From: JALYGY01 sp963800975 | Lineage (GTDB): Bacteria; Actinomycetota; Rubrobacteria; Rubrobacterales; Rubrobacteraceae | Assembly: GCA_963800975.1 (NCBI GenBank) | Contig: CAWDDB010000013.1 | Span: 556,649 to 620,648 of the forward strand | Direction of reading: 5' to 3' | Length of the DNA stretch: 64,000 nt | Shown here: one piece after another, positions 23,527 through 32,044 of the stretch | How the letters are laid out: each line of letters opens with the position of its first letter | Numbering within the stretch: the first letter of the stretch is position 1 | Translations under genes and position numbers: made by a program | The notes under the pieces: model-generated | Told to the model about the DNA's origin: nothing | What the model saw: the letters and a program-made list of their open reading frames with translations, nothing else | Databases searched by the model: none

Positions 23527-24594
23527 TCAGGAGAGCGCCCCTATCACCCGGTCGTTCTCCGCGGAGTCGCCGATGGTCACCCGGCTCCAGCCGGGGAACC
23601 CGAGGGCCTCGCCCTCCCGCACCAGCACCCCGGCCCTCTCGAAGACCGCGGGGCCGGTCTCTACCAGCACGAAGTTGCCCTGCGAGGGCACGAAGCCCAG
23701 ACCCGCGGCCCGGAACGCCTCCTGCACGCGCTCTCGCTCCCGGATCACGAACCGCGCGCGGGCCTCGATCTTCTCCCTGGCCCGCATGGAGGCCGCCGCC
23801 GCGACCTGCGCGGCCAGGTTCACGGAGAACGGGAACCTGACCCTTTCGACGTAGTCGACGACCCTCTCGGAAGCTATGCCGTAGCCGACCCTGAATCCCG
23901 CGAGCCCGTGCGCCTTGGAGAAGGTGCGGACGCAGACGACGTTCTCCCGCTCGAGCGCGAGCTCGTGCGAGCCGTGGTAGGCCGGGTCGGAGACGAACTC
24001 CTGGTAGGCCTCGTCCAGGATCAGGAATACGTCGTCCGGCAGCTCCGCGGCGAGGTCGCTCACCTCCTCGAGGGTGAGGTAGGTGCCCGTCGGGTTGTTG
24101 GGGTTGGAGAGGATCACGGCCCTCGTGTCCTGCGTAACGGCCGAAAGGAGGGCTTCAGGCTTCACCGCGTGGCGATCGGTAAGGGGGACCTTGCTGTGCG
24201 AGAGCCCGAGGGTGATGCTGATGGAGGTGTAAAGGCTGAAAGAAGGCCAGGGGAAGACCACCTCGCCTGGGCGTTCGACGAGCTGGAGGAGGTTAAGCAG
24301 GATCTCGCTCGACCCGTTGCCCACGAGCACGTTCGCGGCCGGATCCGCGCCGGGGTTGGCCGAAGCGGCCGCCTCGCGCAGCTCGCCGGCGTAGCGATCG
24401 GGGTAGCGGTTGGCGCGCGGGAGGGCCTCCGTGAGCGCGGCCTCGGCCTCGGGGAGCGGGCCGAAGGAGAGCTCGTTCATCGTCAATTTGACGTACCCGT
24501 CCGGGTTTCCCGCGTCGCGCTCGGCCGTGGCCTCGTACGCCGCGCGCGGAGGACGGTACGGGGAGAGCGGATTCAGCTCAGCTCTAAACCTCAA
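23527..24594 (-). CDS. hisC: Histidinol-phosphate/aromatic aminotransferase (PLP class I/II)
   Basis: 355 residues, TTG start. PLP enzyme: NELSFGPLPEAEAALTEAL is the substrate-specificity start of HisC-like proteins, VGNGSSEILLNLLQLV the phosphate-binding turn, ILSNPNNPTGTYLT and LILDEAYQEFV the PLP Asn/Asp region, and VRTFSKAHGLAGFRVGYGI the Schiff-base Lys and Arg. Placed directly upstream of tyrA and divergent from chorismate mutase/DAHP synthase, so it may transaminate 4-hydroxyphenylpyruvate or phenylpyruvate rather than, or as well as, histidinol phosphate. The hisC symbol reflects the family only. Confidence 0.88.
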   Translation of the reverse strand: MRFRAELNPLSPYRPPRAAYEATAERDAGNPDGYVKLTMNELSFGPLPEAEAALTEALPRANRYPDRYAGELREAAASANPGADPAANVLVGNGSSEILLNLLQLVERPGEVVFPWPSFSLYTSISITLGLSHSKVPLTDRHAVKPEALLSAVTQDTRAVILSNPNNPTGTYLTLEEVSDLAAELPDDVFLILDEAYQEFVSDPAYHGSHELALERENVVCVRTFSKAHGLAGFRVGYGIASERVVDYVERVRFPFSVNLAAQVAAAASMRAREKIEARARFVIRERERVQEAFRAAGLGFVPSQGNFVLVETGPAVFERAGVLVREGEALGFPGWSRVTIGDSAENDRVIGALS

Positions 24595-24747
24595 CGGCGG
24601 TGCGTTCCTTTCGAAGCCTGTCGGCGTTTCGCCCGGCTACATCATCTCTCGCGGCCCCAGATAGCCTAGACCGCGAACGCATAGCCTGCAACGTTGCCGG
24701 CCTGAATGGTCATCCCGGGTTCCTCCGGTAGCCGCTTGCCCCGGCGG

Positions 24748-24776
24748 TTGCCTTATGTGCCGTTCGCAGATAGAAT
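24748..24776 (+). promoter_or_regulatory. Sigma-70 type promoter for a leaderless chorismate mutase mRNA
   Basis: TTGCCT (24748-24753), 17-bp spacer, TAGAAT (24771-24776). The ATG at 24787 is 10 nt beyond the -10 box, so the transcript would start within about 4 nt of the start codon. There is no Shine-Dalgarno sequence. Confidence 0.75.
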
Positions 24777-24786
24777 CGCCTTTCTT

Positions 24787-25083
24787 ATGGACGATGCCGG
24801 AGTACAAGAGAGGATCGAAGACCTCAGGGCGCGGGTCAACGAGGTGGACCTCGAGCTCGTGCGGGTTCTGAACGAGCGGGCGCGCATCGTGCAGGAGCTG
24901 AGCGCGCTCAAGCTGGAGGTCGGGATGCCGCTCTTCGATCCCAAGCGCGAAGAAGAGATCCTCAAGAAGGTCGCGGAGGTGAACGGGGGTCCGATCTACG
25001 ACTCCTCTATGCGCGACATCTTCGAGCTGATCATGCACCGCATCAGGGACATCGAGGTACAACGCGGAGAGTTCTCGAGGTAA
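24787..25083 (+). CDS. aroQ: Chorismate mutase, AroQ class (monofunctional)
   Basis: 98 residues, all helical: VQERIEDLRARVNEVDLELV, LNERARIVQELSALKLEVGM, FDPKREEEILKKVAEVNGGP, the AroQ fold with Arg and Lys lining the active site. Converts chorismate to prephenate, feeding the prephenate dehydrogenase encoded divergently. Start ATG 24787 is dictated by the promoter position and the family length; the frame is open upstream but has no family sequence. The DAHP synthase gene begins 2 nt after the stop, and in many Gram-positive bacteria these two proteins associate for allosteric control. Confidence 0.92.
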   Translation: MDDAGVQERIEDLRARVNEVDLELVRVLNERARIVQELSALKLEVGMPLFDPKREEEILKKVAEVNGGPIYDSSMRDIFELIMHRIRDIEVQRGEFSR

Positions 25084-25085
25084 GC

Positions 25086-25898
25086 ATGGACGTTTCACAG
25101 GGCGTAAATACAGACGCGAAGACCGCCAACGGCATGATCCGGCCCGGCGCTTTCAGGGTGATCGCCGGCCCCTGCACCGTGGAGAGCTTCGAGCAGTTCG
25201 AGGCCGGCGCGAAGGCCGTGAAGAGGGCCGGCTACGATTACGTTCGCGGCGGCGCCTTCAAGCCCCGCACCTCCCCTTACTCCTTCCAGGGCCTCGGCGA
25301 AGAGGGCCTGAAGATAATGTCCGAGGTGAGCGGGGACCTCGGCCTCAAGGTCGTCACCGAGGTTATGGACCCCTACGACATAGAGCTGGTAATGGAGCAC
25401 GCGCAGGTGCTCCAGATCGGGGCCCGCAACGCGGTCAATTTTCCGCTACTCAAGCGCGTCGGTGCCGCGATAGCCGGCACGGATCACGGCGTCCTCCTCA
25501 AGCGTGGGTTCGCGTCCACCGTTGAAGAGTGGCTTCTGGCAGCGGAGTACGTGACGAGCGCGGGCGGGGACAACGTCGTCCTTTGCGAACGGGGCATCCG
25601 CACCTTCGAGACCTCCACGCGCTTCACGCTCGACCTCTCTGCGGTCATCGTGGCCAAACGTCTCACGGATTTGCCCGTGATCGTGGACCCGTCTCACGCC
25701 GCCGGCAGGAGCGACCTCGTGATCCCGCTTTCCAAGGCCGCCGTCGCCGCTGAGGCGGATGGGCTCATAGTGGAATCGCACCACGACCCCCAGGAGGCGT
25801 GGTGCGACGGCGAGCAGGCGTTGCCGATCGAGGCACTGCTCGGCCTCAGGGACGCCCTCCAGCCCTTCGCCAGCGCCATGGGCCGGGAGGTTATCTAG
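25086..25898 (+). CDS. aroF: 3-deoxy-7-phosphoheptulonate (DAHP) synthase, class I beta
   Basis: 270 residues. First enzyme of the shikimate pathway, joining PEP and erythrose 4-phosphate. FRVIAGPCTVESFEQFEAG, RGGAFKPRTSPYSFQGLGEE, VLQIGARNAVNFPLLKRVG, VLLKRGFASTVEEWLLAAEY and VIVDPSHAAGRSDLVIPLSK are the conserved barrel strands with the metal-binding Cys and His. It lacks the N-terminal ferredoxin-like regulatory domain of the Thermotoga enzyme, so control probably comes from the AroQ protein made by the gene before it. Next gene starts 28 nt later. Confidence 0.94.
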   Translation: MDVSQGVNTDAKTANGMIRPGAFRVIAGPCTVESFEQFEAGAKAVKRAGYDYVRGGAFKPRTSPYSFQGLGEEGLKIMSEVSGDLGLKVVTEVMDPYDIELVMEHAQVLQIGARNAVNFPLLKRVGAAIAGTDHGVLLKRGFASTVEEWLLAAEYVTSAGGDNVVLCERGIRTFETSTRFTLDLSAVIVAKRLTDLPVIVDPSHAAGRSDLVIPLSKAAVAAEADGLIVESHHDPQEAWCDGEQALPIEALLGLRDALQPFASAMGREVI

Positions 25899-25926
25899 TC
25901 TCGGAGATGGTGCCCGGAGTACGGCC

Positions 25927-27516
25927 GTGAGCCTTCTCGGTGGGAGGTTCGTGCTCGTGCGCCAGATCGGCACGGGTGGCATGTCCACCGTCTACCTCGG
26001 CCGGGACGAGGTCCTCGACCGTCCCGTCGCCGTGAAGATCCTGCGCCCCGACCTCGAAGGCTCAGAGATTAGCGCCCGATTCAGGCGCGAGGGACGCACC
26101 GCGGCCCGCCTCTCCCACCCAAACGTGGTGCAGGTCTACGACGCGGGAGAGGATACGCTCGACGGGCACGAGGCCTCCTACATCGTCGTCGAGTACGTGC
26201 CAGGGGGGGATCTCAAAGAGCTAATAGACCAGCGGGGTCCGCTGCCCGGTCCCATGCTCGCGCGCATAGGCTCGGCCATCGCGGACGGGCTCGCCCACGC
26301 CCACGAACGGGGCATCGTCCACCGCGACATCAAGCCCCAGAACGTGCTAGTGGACGAGTACGGGGCGCCGAAGCTCACCGACTTCGGGGTCGCGCGCGCC
26401 CTCGACTCCACCAACTCCACGAGCACGGACGCCTACCTCGGGACCGCGTCCTATTCCTCCCCGGAGCAACTGCAGGGGGAGAAGATCACGCCGAAGAGCG
26501 ACGTCTACTCGCTCGGGGCGACCCTCTACCACGCGGCCGTGGGCGGGGCGCCGTTTACCGGTGGTCCGTTGGAGGTCGCGAGCCAGCAGCTCGCGCAGGC
26601 CCCGGTCCCGCCGCGCGCCCGCGGCGCCTACATCGGCGAGCGTCTCGAGGGTGTGATCCTTGGCTGCCTCGCCAAGGATGCCGCCGAGCGTCCGGACGCG
26701 TTGGCGCTGCACGAGAGGCTGCTCCAGATCAGCGAGGCCGCCACGACCACCCCCGCGGGCGTCCCCGGGTTCGCGAGGGCCGGCGGCGCCGCGAGGTCGG
26801 CCAGCGCGGCAGGGGTCAAGGCCGTAAAACGGGGGCTGGGACGGCGGACGCCAGACCTCCCGGGGCCGCCTGAGGGTACGATCAGCCTCCCGACGCGAAC
26901 ATTCAGGGCTGGCTCCAGGCAGCGCAGAACCCTCGCCTCGGCCGTGGTCGGGCTGCTCTTGCTGCTGGTTCTCGCCGCGGGCGCGTGGTTGCTCTTCGGT
27001 CCGGAGGCCGGTGGAGAGGCGTCGGGGCCGATCCAGCGCATGGTCCAGCCGCGGCGCGAAGCCCCCGAACCGCCCCCGGCAGGGCAACAGGCCCCAACCG
27101 CGGCGGACGCCGGCACGAACACCGGCGCGGACAACGCCCCCGCCGCGGACACGACCGGGGAGCCCGCCCTGCCCCTGGAAGGCGCCGAGCAGGCGGTATT
27201 CGACCTGTACTACGAGATGTCTTTCGCAGACCCGGTGGGCGCGTACGCGCTGCTCTCCGAGCGTCTGCAGCGGGAGGTCGGTACTCCCGATCAGTGGGCG
27301 CAGCAAGAGGACATCTACTCGTTCGAGTACATGGAGTTCGCGGGGTACCAGTACCCGGTGGCCGAGGCTTCCGGCGACGAGGCGAGGGTGACGTTCGAGG
27401 TCAGGCTGGACCGCACCTGGGGATCCGAGCTGGTGTCGGGAACCTGGGTGTGCGTGGTCGAAGACGGGGAGTGGAAGCTAGACAGGCTCGAGAACGAGAG
27501 CGTGCAAAGGCTGTGA
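25927..27516 (+). CDS. Membrane-anchored Ser/Thr protein kinase (PknB-like), no PASTA domains
   Basis: 529 residues, GTG start. Kinase: Gly loop QIGTGGMSTVYLGRDEVL, VAVKILRP, HRDIKPQNVLVDEYG, LTDFGVARALDS and GTASYSSPEQLQGEKITPKS. A ~100-residue linker leads to one membrane helix (TLASAVVGLLLLLVLAAGAWLL) and an external Pro/Ala-rich segment followed by an NTF2/DUF4878-like domain (EQAVFDLYYEMSFADPVGAY to the end). The external domain is probably the sensor. The second kinase at 27587 has the same architecture, so the two arose by tandem duplication. Confidence 0.93.
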   Translation: MSLLGGRFVLVRQIGTGGMSTVYLGRDEVLDRPVAVKILRPDLEGSEISARFRREGRTAARLSHPNVVQVYDAGEDTLDGHEASYIVVEYVPGGDLKELIDQRGPLPGPMLARIGSAIADGLAHAHERGIVHRDIKPQNVLVDEYGAPKLTDFGVARALDSTNSTSTDAYLGTASYSSPEQLQGEKITPKSDVYSLGATLYHAAVGGAPFTGGPLEVASQQLAQAPVPPRARGAYIGERLEGVILGCLAKDAAERPDALALHERLLQISEAATTTPAGVPGFARAGGAARSASAAGVKAVKRGLGRRTPDLPGPPEGTISLPTRTFRAGSRQRRTLASAVVGLLLLLVLAAGAWLLFGPEAGGEASGPIQRMVQPRREAPEPPPAGQQAPTAADAGTNTGADNAPAADTTGEPALPLEGAEQAVFDLYYEMSFADPVGAYALLSERLQREVGTPDQWAQQEDIYSFEYMEFAGYQYPVAEASGDEARVTFEVRLDRTWGSELVSGTWVCVVEDGEWKLDRLENESVQRL

Positions 27517-27549
27517 ACCCCGTTGTGCGCGCCCCCAACCGCGCCCGCA

Positions 27550-27579
27550 CCGACATCTTCCGCCTCCGGCTCATATAAT
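27550..27579 (+). promoter_or_regulatory. Promoter for leaderless second kinase gene
   Basis: CCGACA (27550-27555), 18-bp spacer, TATAAT (27574-27579), then 7 nt to the GTG at 27587. No SD site. The kinase mRNA is therefore predicted to be leaderless. Confidence 0.65.
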
Positions 27580-27586
27580 CATCCGC

Positions 27587-29164
27587 GTGTTGAGGCTGAC
27601 GGAGAGATTCGTTCTGGAGCGCGAGATCGGCTCGGGTGGCATGTCCGTGGTGTTCCTCGGGCGCGACGAGGTGCTGGACCGTCCCGTCGCCGTCAAGCTG
27701 CTCAAGCCGGGGCACGCTGAGACCGACATAGGCGCCCGCTTCAGGCGCGAGGGGCGCACCGCGGCCAGCCTCTCCCACCCAAACATAGTGCAGGTCTACG
27801 ACGCGGGAGAGGGCGACTTCGAGGGCCGGGAGACCTCCTACATCGTCATGGAGTATGTTCCCGGCGGGGACCTCAAAGATCTCATAGACAGGCGCGGGGT
27901 CCTCACCGGCGCCGAAATCGCCAGGCTCGGCGACGTCGCGGCCGGGCTGGCCCACGCCCACGCGCGGGGTGTGATCCACCGCGACATCAAGCCGCACAAC
28001 ATACTGCTCGAGGAGGACGGGCGCCCCAAGCTGTCGGACTTCGGGGTAGCACGCGCGCTGGACGCTACCCAGGCCACGAGGACCGGCGCGTACCTCGGCA
28101 CGGCGCTCTACTCATCGCCGGAGCAGCTGCGCGGAGAAGGAGTGACGCCCAAGAGCGACGTCTATTCCCTCGGCGTAACCCTCTACCACGCCGCAACCGG
28201 CCGGCCGCCGTTTACCGGCGCCCCGATAGAGATCGCGAGCCAGCACGTCTCCAAGGAACCGACCCCGCCGGGGGAGCTCAACGACGCGATCGGACCCTCC
28301 CTCGACGCCCTGATCCTGGACTGCATGAGCAAGGACCCAGACGCCCGACCGACGGCCGACGACGTGCGGCTGAGGCTGCTCGAGGCCGGACGCGGCGTCT
28401 ACGCCACCCAGGCCTACGAGGAGCCGCCCGCAGAGCCGGCGACGGAGGACGAACGCGACCCCGTGGCGCCGCCGCCCCGAACGGGGGGTACGCGAGGCCA
28501 GACCGGTGGGATGGCGCGCTCAGCGCGCCGGGACCGCAGGAGTCTCGCCCTGATCGCCCTCGCGGTCGTCGCCGTGCTAGCCGTGATCGGTGCCCTCGGC
28601 GCGAGCACGCTCCTCGGGGGAGGCAACGAGCAGGCCGGCGGCCAATCTTCGAACGACGGCGGCCAGAACCAGTCGGGCAACGGTGGTCAGGGAGGGGGCG
28701 GAGGCGGCGCGCCGGCATCGGCCTCCCAGTCGGCCTCAGCCCAGGCTTCTGCGGACGGTAACCAGGGCGAAGGCAGTCTTACCGAGGCCGAAGCTGCCGA
28801 ACAGACGGTCGAGGAGTTCTACACGACAACGTCCGAAGGAGATTACGGGAGGTCGGCGGAGCTCCTGAGCGCAGGCTGGCGGCAGGACACCTTCCCAGAC
28901 CGGGCCACCTTCGTGCGCACGTTTTCGGACGTGGAGCGCGTGGAGTTCGTCGAGGGTCCGACAGCCGACGGTCTCCGGCGACACGGCGACCGTGACCGGG
29001 CGTACCCAGGCCACGCTCACGTACCAGGTCGAGCAGAACGAGGGGACCTGGTCGCTCGTAAAGGAGAACGGCGAGTGGCGCATAAGCGGCTGGACCGTCA
29101 ACAACCTGAGCACCAGGCCCACGTGAGGTATCGCGCGCGAGAGATAAGCGGGGGAAGGTCATGA
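27587..29164 (+). CDS. Membrane Ser/Thr protein kinase with frameshifted external domain
   Basis: 525 residues as read. Kinase part intact: EIGSGGMSVVFLGRDEVL, HRDIKPHNILLEEDG, LSDFGVARALDATQ, GTALYSSPEQLRGEGVTPKS. Membrane helix SLALIALAVVAVLAVIGALG, a Gly/Gln/Asn/Ser linker, then TEAEAAEQTVEEFYTTTSEG begins the same external domain as the first kinase. At about 28967 one extra base shifts the frame: the alternative frame reads TVSGDTATVTGRTQATLTYQ then VEQNEGTWSLVKENGEWRIS and stops at 29126, matching the end of the first kinase (VEDGEWKLDRLE). As given, the last ~65 residues are Arg/His-rich nonsense. The kinase may work but its sensor is damaged, or the base is an error. Confidence 0.88.
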   Translation: MLRLTERFVLEREIGSGGMSVVFLGRDEVLDRPVAVKLLKPGHAETDIGARFRREGRTAASLSHPNIVQVYDAGEGDFEGRETSYIVMEYVPGGDLKDLIDRRGVLTGAEIARLGDVAAGLAHAHARGVIHRDIKPHNILLEEDGRPKLSDFGVARALDATQATRTGAYLGTALYSSPEQLRGEGVTPKSDVYSLGVTLYHAATGRPPFTGAPIEIASQHVSKEPTPPGELNDAIGPSLDALILDCMSKDPDARPTADDVRLRLLEAGRGVYATQAYEEPPAEPATEDERDPVAPPPRTGGTRGQTGGMARSARRDRRSLALIALAVVAVLAVIGALGASTLLGGGNEQAGGQSSNDGGQNQSGNGGQGGGGGGAPASASQSASAQASADGNQGEGSLTEAEAAEQTVEEFYTTTSEGDYGRSAELLSAGWRQDTFPDRATFVRTFSDVERVEFVEGPTADGLRRHGDRDRAYPGHAHVPGRAERGDLVARKGERRVAHKRLDRQQPEHQAHVRYRAREISGGRS

Positions 29165-30309
29165 GAAGCGTGCTGACGGCGTTTGTGGCGGCGATAGTCG
29201 GCGGGCTCGTTACCGCCCTCTTTATCTTCGTCGGGTTCTCCGGCCTCGAGGAGGGGTCGGGGGACGTGACGATCAACGAGGCACCGGCGCCGGTCGCGGC
29301 GTCGTCGGGCGAAGGGGCGCCGGTGCGCGAGGTGTACGCGCGGACGAGGCCTGGCGTGGTGAGCGTCGCGGTGGCCTCCTCGGAAGCAGGGCCCGGCGGG
29401 GGCTCCGGGTTCGTGCTCGACGAGCAGGGCCACATCGTCACCAACCAGCACGTCGTCGGCGGCGCCGAGAACATCTCGGTCCGGTTCGCCAGCGGCGTCA
29501 GGGAGGAGGCCGAGGTCGTCGGCGAGGACCCCTCTACGGATCTGGCCCTCATAGAGGTGGACGCGCCCGAGGAGGTGCTAGAGCCGCTCACGCTCGGCGA
29601 CTCCGGCACGGTCGGGGTCGGGGAGCCCGTCATCGCCATCGGCAACCCGCTCAACGTCGGGATCAGCGTCACCACCGGGATCGTGAGCGCCACGGAGCGT
29701 CCCATAGACGCGCCAAACGGCTACACCATAGACGGCGCGGTACAGACCGACGCGGCGATAAACCCGGGCAACTCCGGCGGGCCGCTGCTCGACTCGCGCG
29801 GGACGGTCATCGGGGTGAACGCCCAGATCGCCTCTGAGACGGGCGGGTTCGACGGCGTCGGGTTCGCCGTCCCGATAGACACCGTGAAGGGCGTGGTGCG
29901 GCAGCTGATCACCACGGGAGAGGTGATTCATGGATACATCGGGGTGCGCATGTACCCGGTTGGTATAGACGAGCTAGCCGCCTACACGGGCCTCTCGGAG
30001 GAGCAGCTGGAGACCTACGGTCTGCCCGCGGGCGGGGCAATCGTGAGCGAGGTAACGACCGGCGGTCCCGCCGCGAGGGCCGGCATCGAGGGCGGGGAGT
30101 CGGAGGAGATGGAGGGGATGCCAGAGGGCGTGCCGATCGGAGACGTGATAACCGAGGTAGACGGAGACCCCGTCTCCTCCCCCGACGACGTGATCAAGGT
30201 CGTCAACGCCGCCAAGCCGGGCGACGAGTTGACCTTAACCGTCATTAGCCCTGAGCAGGAAGAGCGGCGGGTCGGGGTGACGGTCGGGGTCAGGCCGGAG
30301 GACGCGTGA
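29161..30309 (+). CDS. HtrA/DegP-type serine protease with PDZ domain
   Basis: 382 residues. One N-terminal membrane anchor (TAFVAAIVGGLVTALFIFVG), a trypsin-like domain with His in HIVTNQHVVGGAEN, Asp in DPSTDLALIEVD and Ser in AINPGNSGGPLLDS, and a C-terminal PDZ domain interrupted by an acidic insert (EGGESEEMEGMPEGVPIGDV). Acts outside the membrane on misfolded proteins. It overlaps the raw end of the kinase frame by four bases, and the rpiA gene overlaps its end. A second HtrA lies at 36251-37327. Confidence 0.94.
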   Translation: MRSVLTAFVAAIVGGLVTALFIFVGFSGLEEGSGDVTINEAPAPVAASSGEGAPVREVYARTRPGVVSVAVASSEAGPGGGSGFVLDEQGHIVTNQHVVGGAENISVRFASGVREEAEVVGEDPSTDLALIEVDAPEEVLEPLTLGDSGTVGVGEPVIAIGNPLNVGISVTTGIVSATERPIDAPNGYTIDGAVQTDAAINPGNSGGPLLDSRGTVIGVNAQIASETGGFDGVGFAVPIDTVKGVVRQLITTGEVIHGYIGVRMYPVGIDELAAYTGLSEEQLETYGLPAGGAIVSEVTTGGPAARAGIEGGESEEMEGMPEGVPIGDVITEVDGDPVSSPDDVIKVVNAAKPGDELTLTVISPEQEERRVGVTVGVRPEDA

Positions 30310-31004
30310 GGGAAGGCGACGGGCTCAAACGCGACGCCGCCCGCGCGGCGGTGGAGCGGTACGTCGAGAGCGAGACCGTAGTCGGTCTGGGGAGCGGCAC
30401 TACCGCCGCCTTCGTGGTGGCGACGATCGGGGAGCTGCTAGCCTCCGGGGAGCTGCGCCACGTGACGGGGGTGCCGACCTCCGAGAGGACGGCGGCCCTG
30501 GCCCGGGAGGTTGGCGTTCCGCTTACCTCCCTCTCCGAGGCCAGGCCCACCCTCACGATAGACGGGGCGGACGAGATCTGGACCGACCTCTCGGTCATCA
30601 AGGGCCGCGGCGGGGCTCTCCTGCGCGAGAAGATCGTCGCCTCCTCCTCGGAGCGCGGCCTCGTCGTCGTCGCCGACGGCTCGAAGTCGGTGGCCGTGCT
30701 GGGCAAAGGACCTCTCCCCGTCGAGGTGGAGCCGTTCGGCTGGGAGGCGACCATGCGGACCCTGGCCTCCCTCGGCTGCGAACCCGAGCTGCGCCCCGAC
30801 CCCGGAGATCCCCAGCACCCCTTCGTGACCGACGGTGGACACTACACCGTGGATTGCCTCTTCCCCGGGATACCGGATCCCGCCTCCCTCGAGACCGAGA
30901 TCAAACGTATACCCGGGGCCCTGGAGTGCGGCCTCTTCGTCGGGCTCGCCAGCGCCGTGATCGTGGCAGGCGAGGGCGGCGTAGAGATCACAGAATCCGG
31001 TTAG
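30306..31004 (+). CDS. rpiA: Ribose-5-phosphate isomerase A
   Basis: 232 residues, GTG start overlapping the HtrA stop by four bases. Interconverts ribose 5-phosphate and ribulose 5-phosphate. Motifs: ETVVGLGSGTTAAFVVATIG, GVPTSERTAALAREVGVPL, LTIDGADEIWTDLSVIKGRG and GGALLREKIVASSSE carry the phosphate loop, the catalytic Asp pair and the Lys. C-terminal GGHYTVDCLFPGIPDP and LFVGLASAVIV complete the fold. With the transketolase at the window start it belongs to the pentose phosphate pathway, though in a separate unit. A two-way terminator follows. Confidence 0.95.
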   Translation: MREGDGLKRDAARAAVERYVESETVVGLGSGTTAAFVVATIGELLASGELRHVTGVPTSERTAALAREVGVPLTSLSEARPTLTIDGADEIWTDLSVIKGRGGALLREKIVASSSERGLVVVADGSKSVAVLGKGPLPVEVEPFGWEATMRTLASLGCEPELRPDPGDPQHPFVTDGGHYTVDCLFPGIPDPASLETEIKRIPGALECGLFVGLASAVIVAGEGGVEITESG

Positions 31005-31049
31005 GAGACTAGGGCTGCGGCCATACCAGAGGGCCGCAGCCCTAGTCTC
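31005..31049. terminator. Bidirectional hairpin between convergent genes
   Basis: An 18-bp perfect stem (GAGACTAGGGCTGCGGCC and complement) with an 8-nt loop lies between rpiA and the minus-strand small gene at 31056, without a long U-run on either side. Confidence 0.7.
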
Positions 31050-31055
31050 AAGGAC

Positions 31056-31322
31056 CTAATCGCTCGCGGTGCCGAATCCGGCCCGGGCCCCGGAGCGAGT
31101 GGCGCGTTCCTTCTCGACCACCAGCTTGTAGACGGAATCGAGGTGCACGTAGACGGTGACCCTGCCGTCTTGCATCTTGACCCGCAGGTGGTCGTCGCCG
31201 ACCTCGAGGTCGCCCACGTCGTCCTGTTCCACGGTGAAAGTGTCGCGGCGGTCCCAGATCACGAGGTTGGCCTCCTCGCTCTTCGCCTCGTCGACCACCT
31301 TCTGGATCAGCGCTCTGTCCAT
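31056..31322 (-). CDS. Small protein of unknown function
   Basis: 88 residues. MDRALIQKVVDEAKSEEANL is helical; the centre (WDRRDTFTVEQDDVGDLEVG, LRVKMQDGRVTVYVHLDSVY) is predicted as beta-strands, giving a small alpha/beta protein of about 70 ordered residues, with a Ser/Arg/Gly tail. No cysteines, no membrane segment. The ATG has AGAAGGGTAG upstream. Codon use fits its neighbours, so it is probably a true gene. No family recognised. Confidence 0.7.
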   Translation of the reverse strand: MDRALIQKVVDEAKSEEANLVIWDRRDTFTVEQDDVGDLEVGDDHLRVKMQDGRVTVYVHLDSVYKLVVEKERATRSGARAGFGTASD

Positions 31323-31466
31323 GATTCGAACTACCCTTCTAGAATGGTTGCCCTAAAGGTCCGGGCTATTCTACTTCACCGCGTGCGCGACGAGACGAAC
31401 CGGCCTCCAGGACGGCGTCCGCAGGACGCCGGGGCGGCGTAATGTAAAATACCCCGCGATCCGGGC

Positions 31467-32000
31467 TTGAAGAGACTAACGCGCAAGATCAGGGATCTCG
31501 ACCGGCGGCTGTTCAGGGCCATCTTCGGCCTGAAGTGGTCTCCGCTGACGACCTTGCTGCGGGCTTCCACCGTCGCGGGCACCGCAGGCGCGCTGTGGGG
31601 CGTTATAGCCGCCGCGGCGTTCCTGTTTACTGGTCTGCAACCATGGAACCTGCTGGTGCCCTGGGTCGCGGTCGCGGCCTCCTGGACGCTCGCGGAGGGC
31701 GCGAAGTACCTCTTTAACCGCGGCCGGCCCTTTATCCACGATTCCGAGATAGCCCCCCTCATAAAGACGCCGTCGTCTAGCTCCTTCCCCTCGGGTCACT
31801 CGGCCACCGCTGCGGCCGGCGCCCTGAGCCTATCCGCCGTCTACCCGGCCTACACCCCGGCGTTCCTGTTCGCGGGGTTTCTCGTGGCGCTCTCGCGCGT
31901 CTACCTCGGCGTCCACTACCCTTTCGACGTGCTGGCAGGGATCCTTATTGGGACCGTGACGACGGGCGTCGTGCTCGCCGCGGCGAGCGCGCTGGCGTGA
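31467..32000 (+). CDS. PAP2-family membrane phosphatase
   Basis: 177 residues, TTG start. Contains the three PAP2 motifs: KYLFNRGRPF, SSSFPSGHSATAAAGAL and SRVYLGVHYPFDVLAGIL, within about five hydrophobic helices. The two active-site His residues are those of SGH and VHY. Substrate is likely undecaprenyl pyrophosphate or a phosphatidate-type lipid. TAAAAT at 31445-31450 may be its -10 box. The start could be a little upstream, but MKRLTRKIRDLDRRLFRAIF fits the family. Confidence 0.9.
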   Translation: MKRLTRKIRDLDRRLFRAIFGLKWSPLTTLLRASTVAGTAGALWGVIAAAAFLFTGLQPWNLLVPWVAVAASWTLAEGAKYLFNRGRPFIHDSEIAPLIKTPSSSSFPSGHSATAAAGALSLSAVYPAYTPAFLFAGFLVALSRVYLGVHYPFDVLAGILIGTVTTGVVLAAASALA

Positions 32001-32044
32001 AGCCGTTAACCGGTTCTACTGCGGCGGTAGGGTAGAAAACCCTC

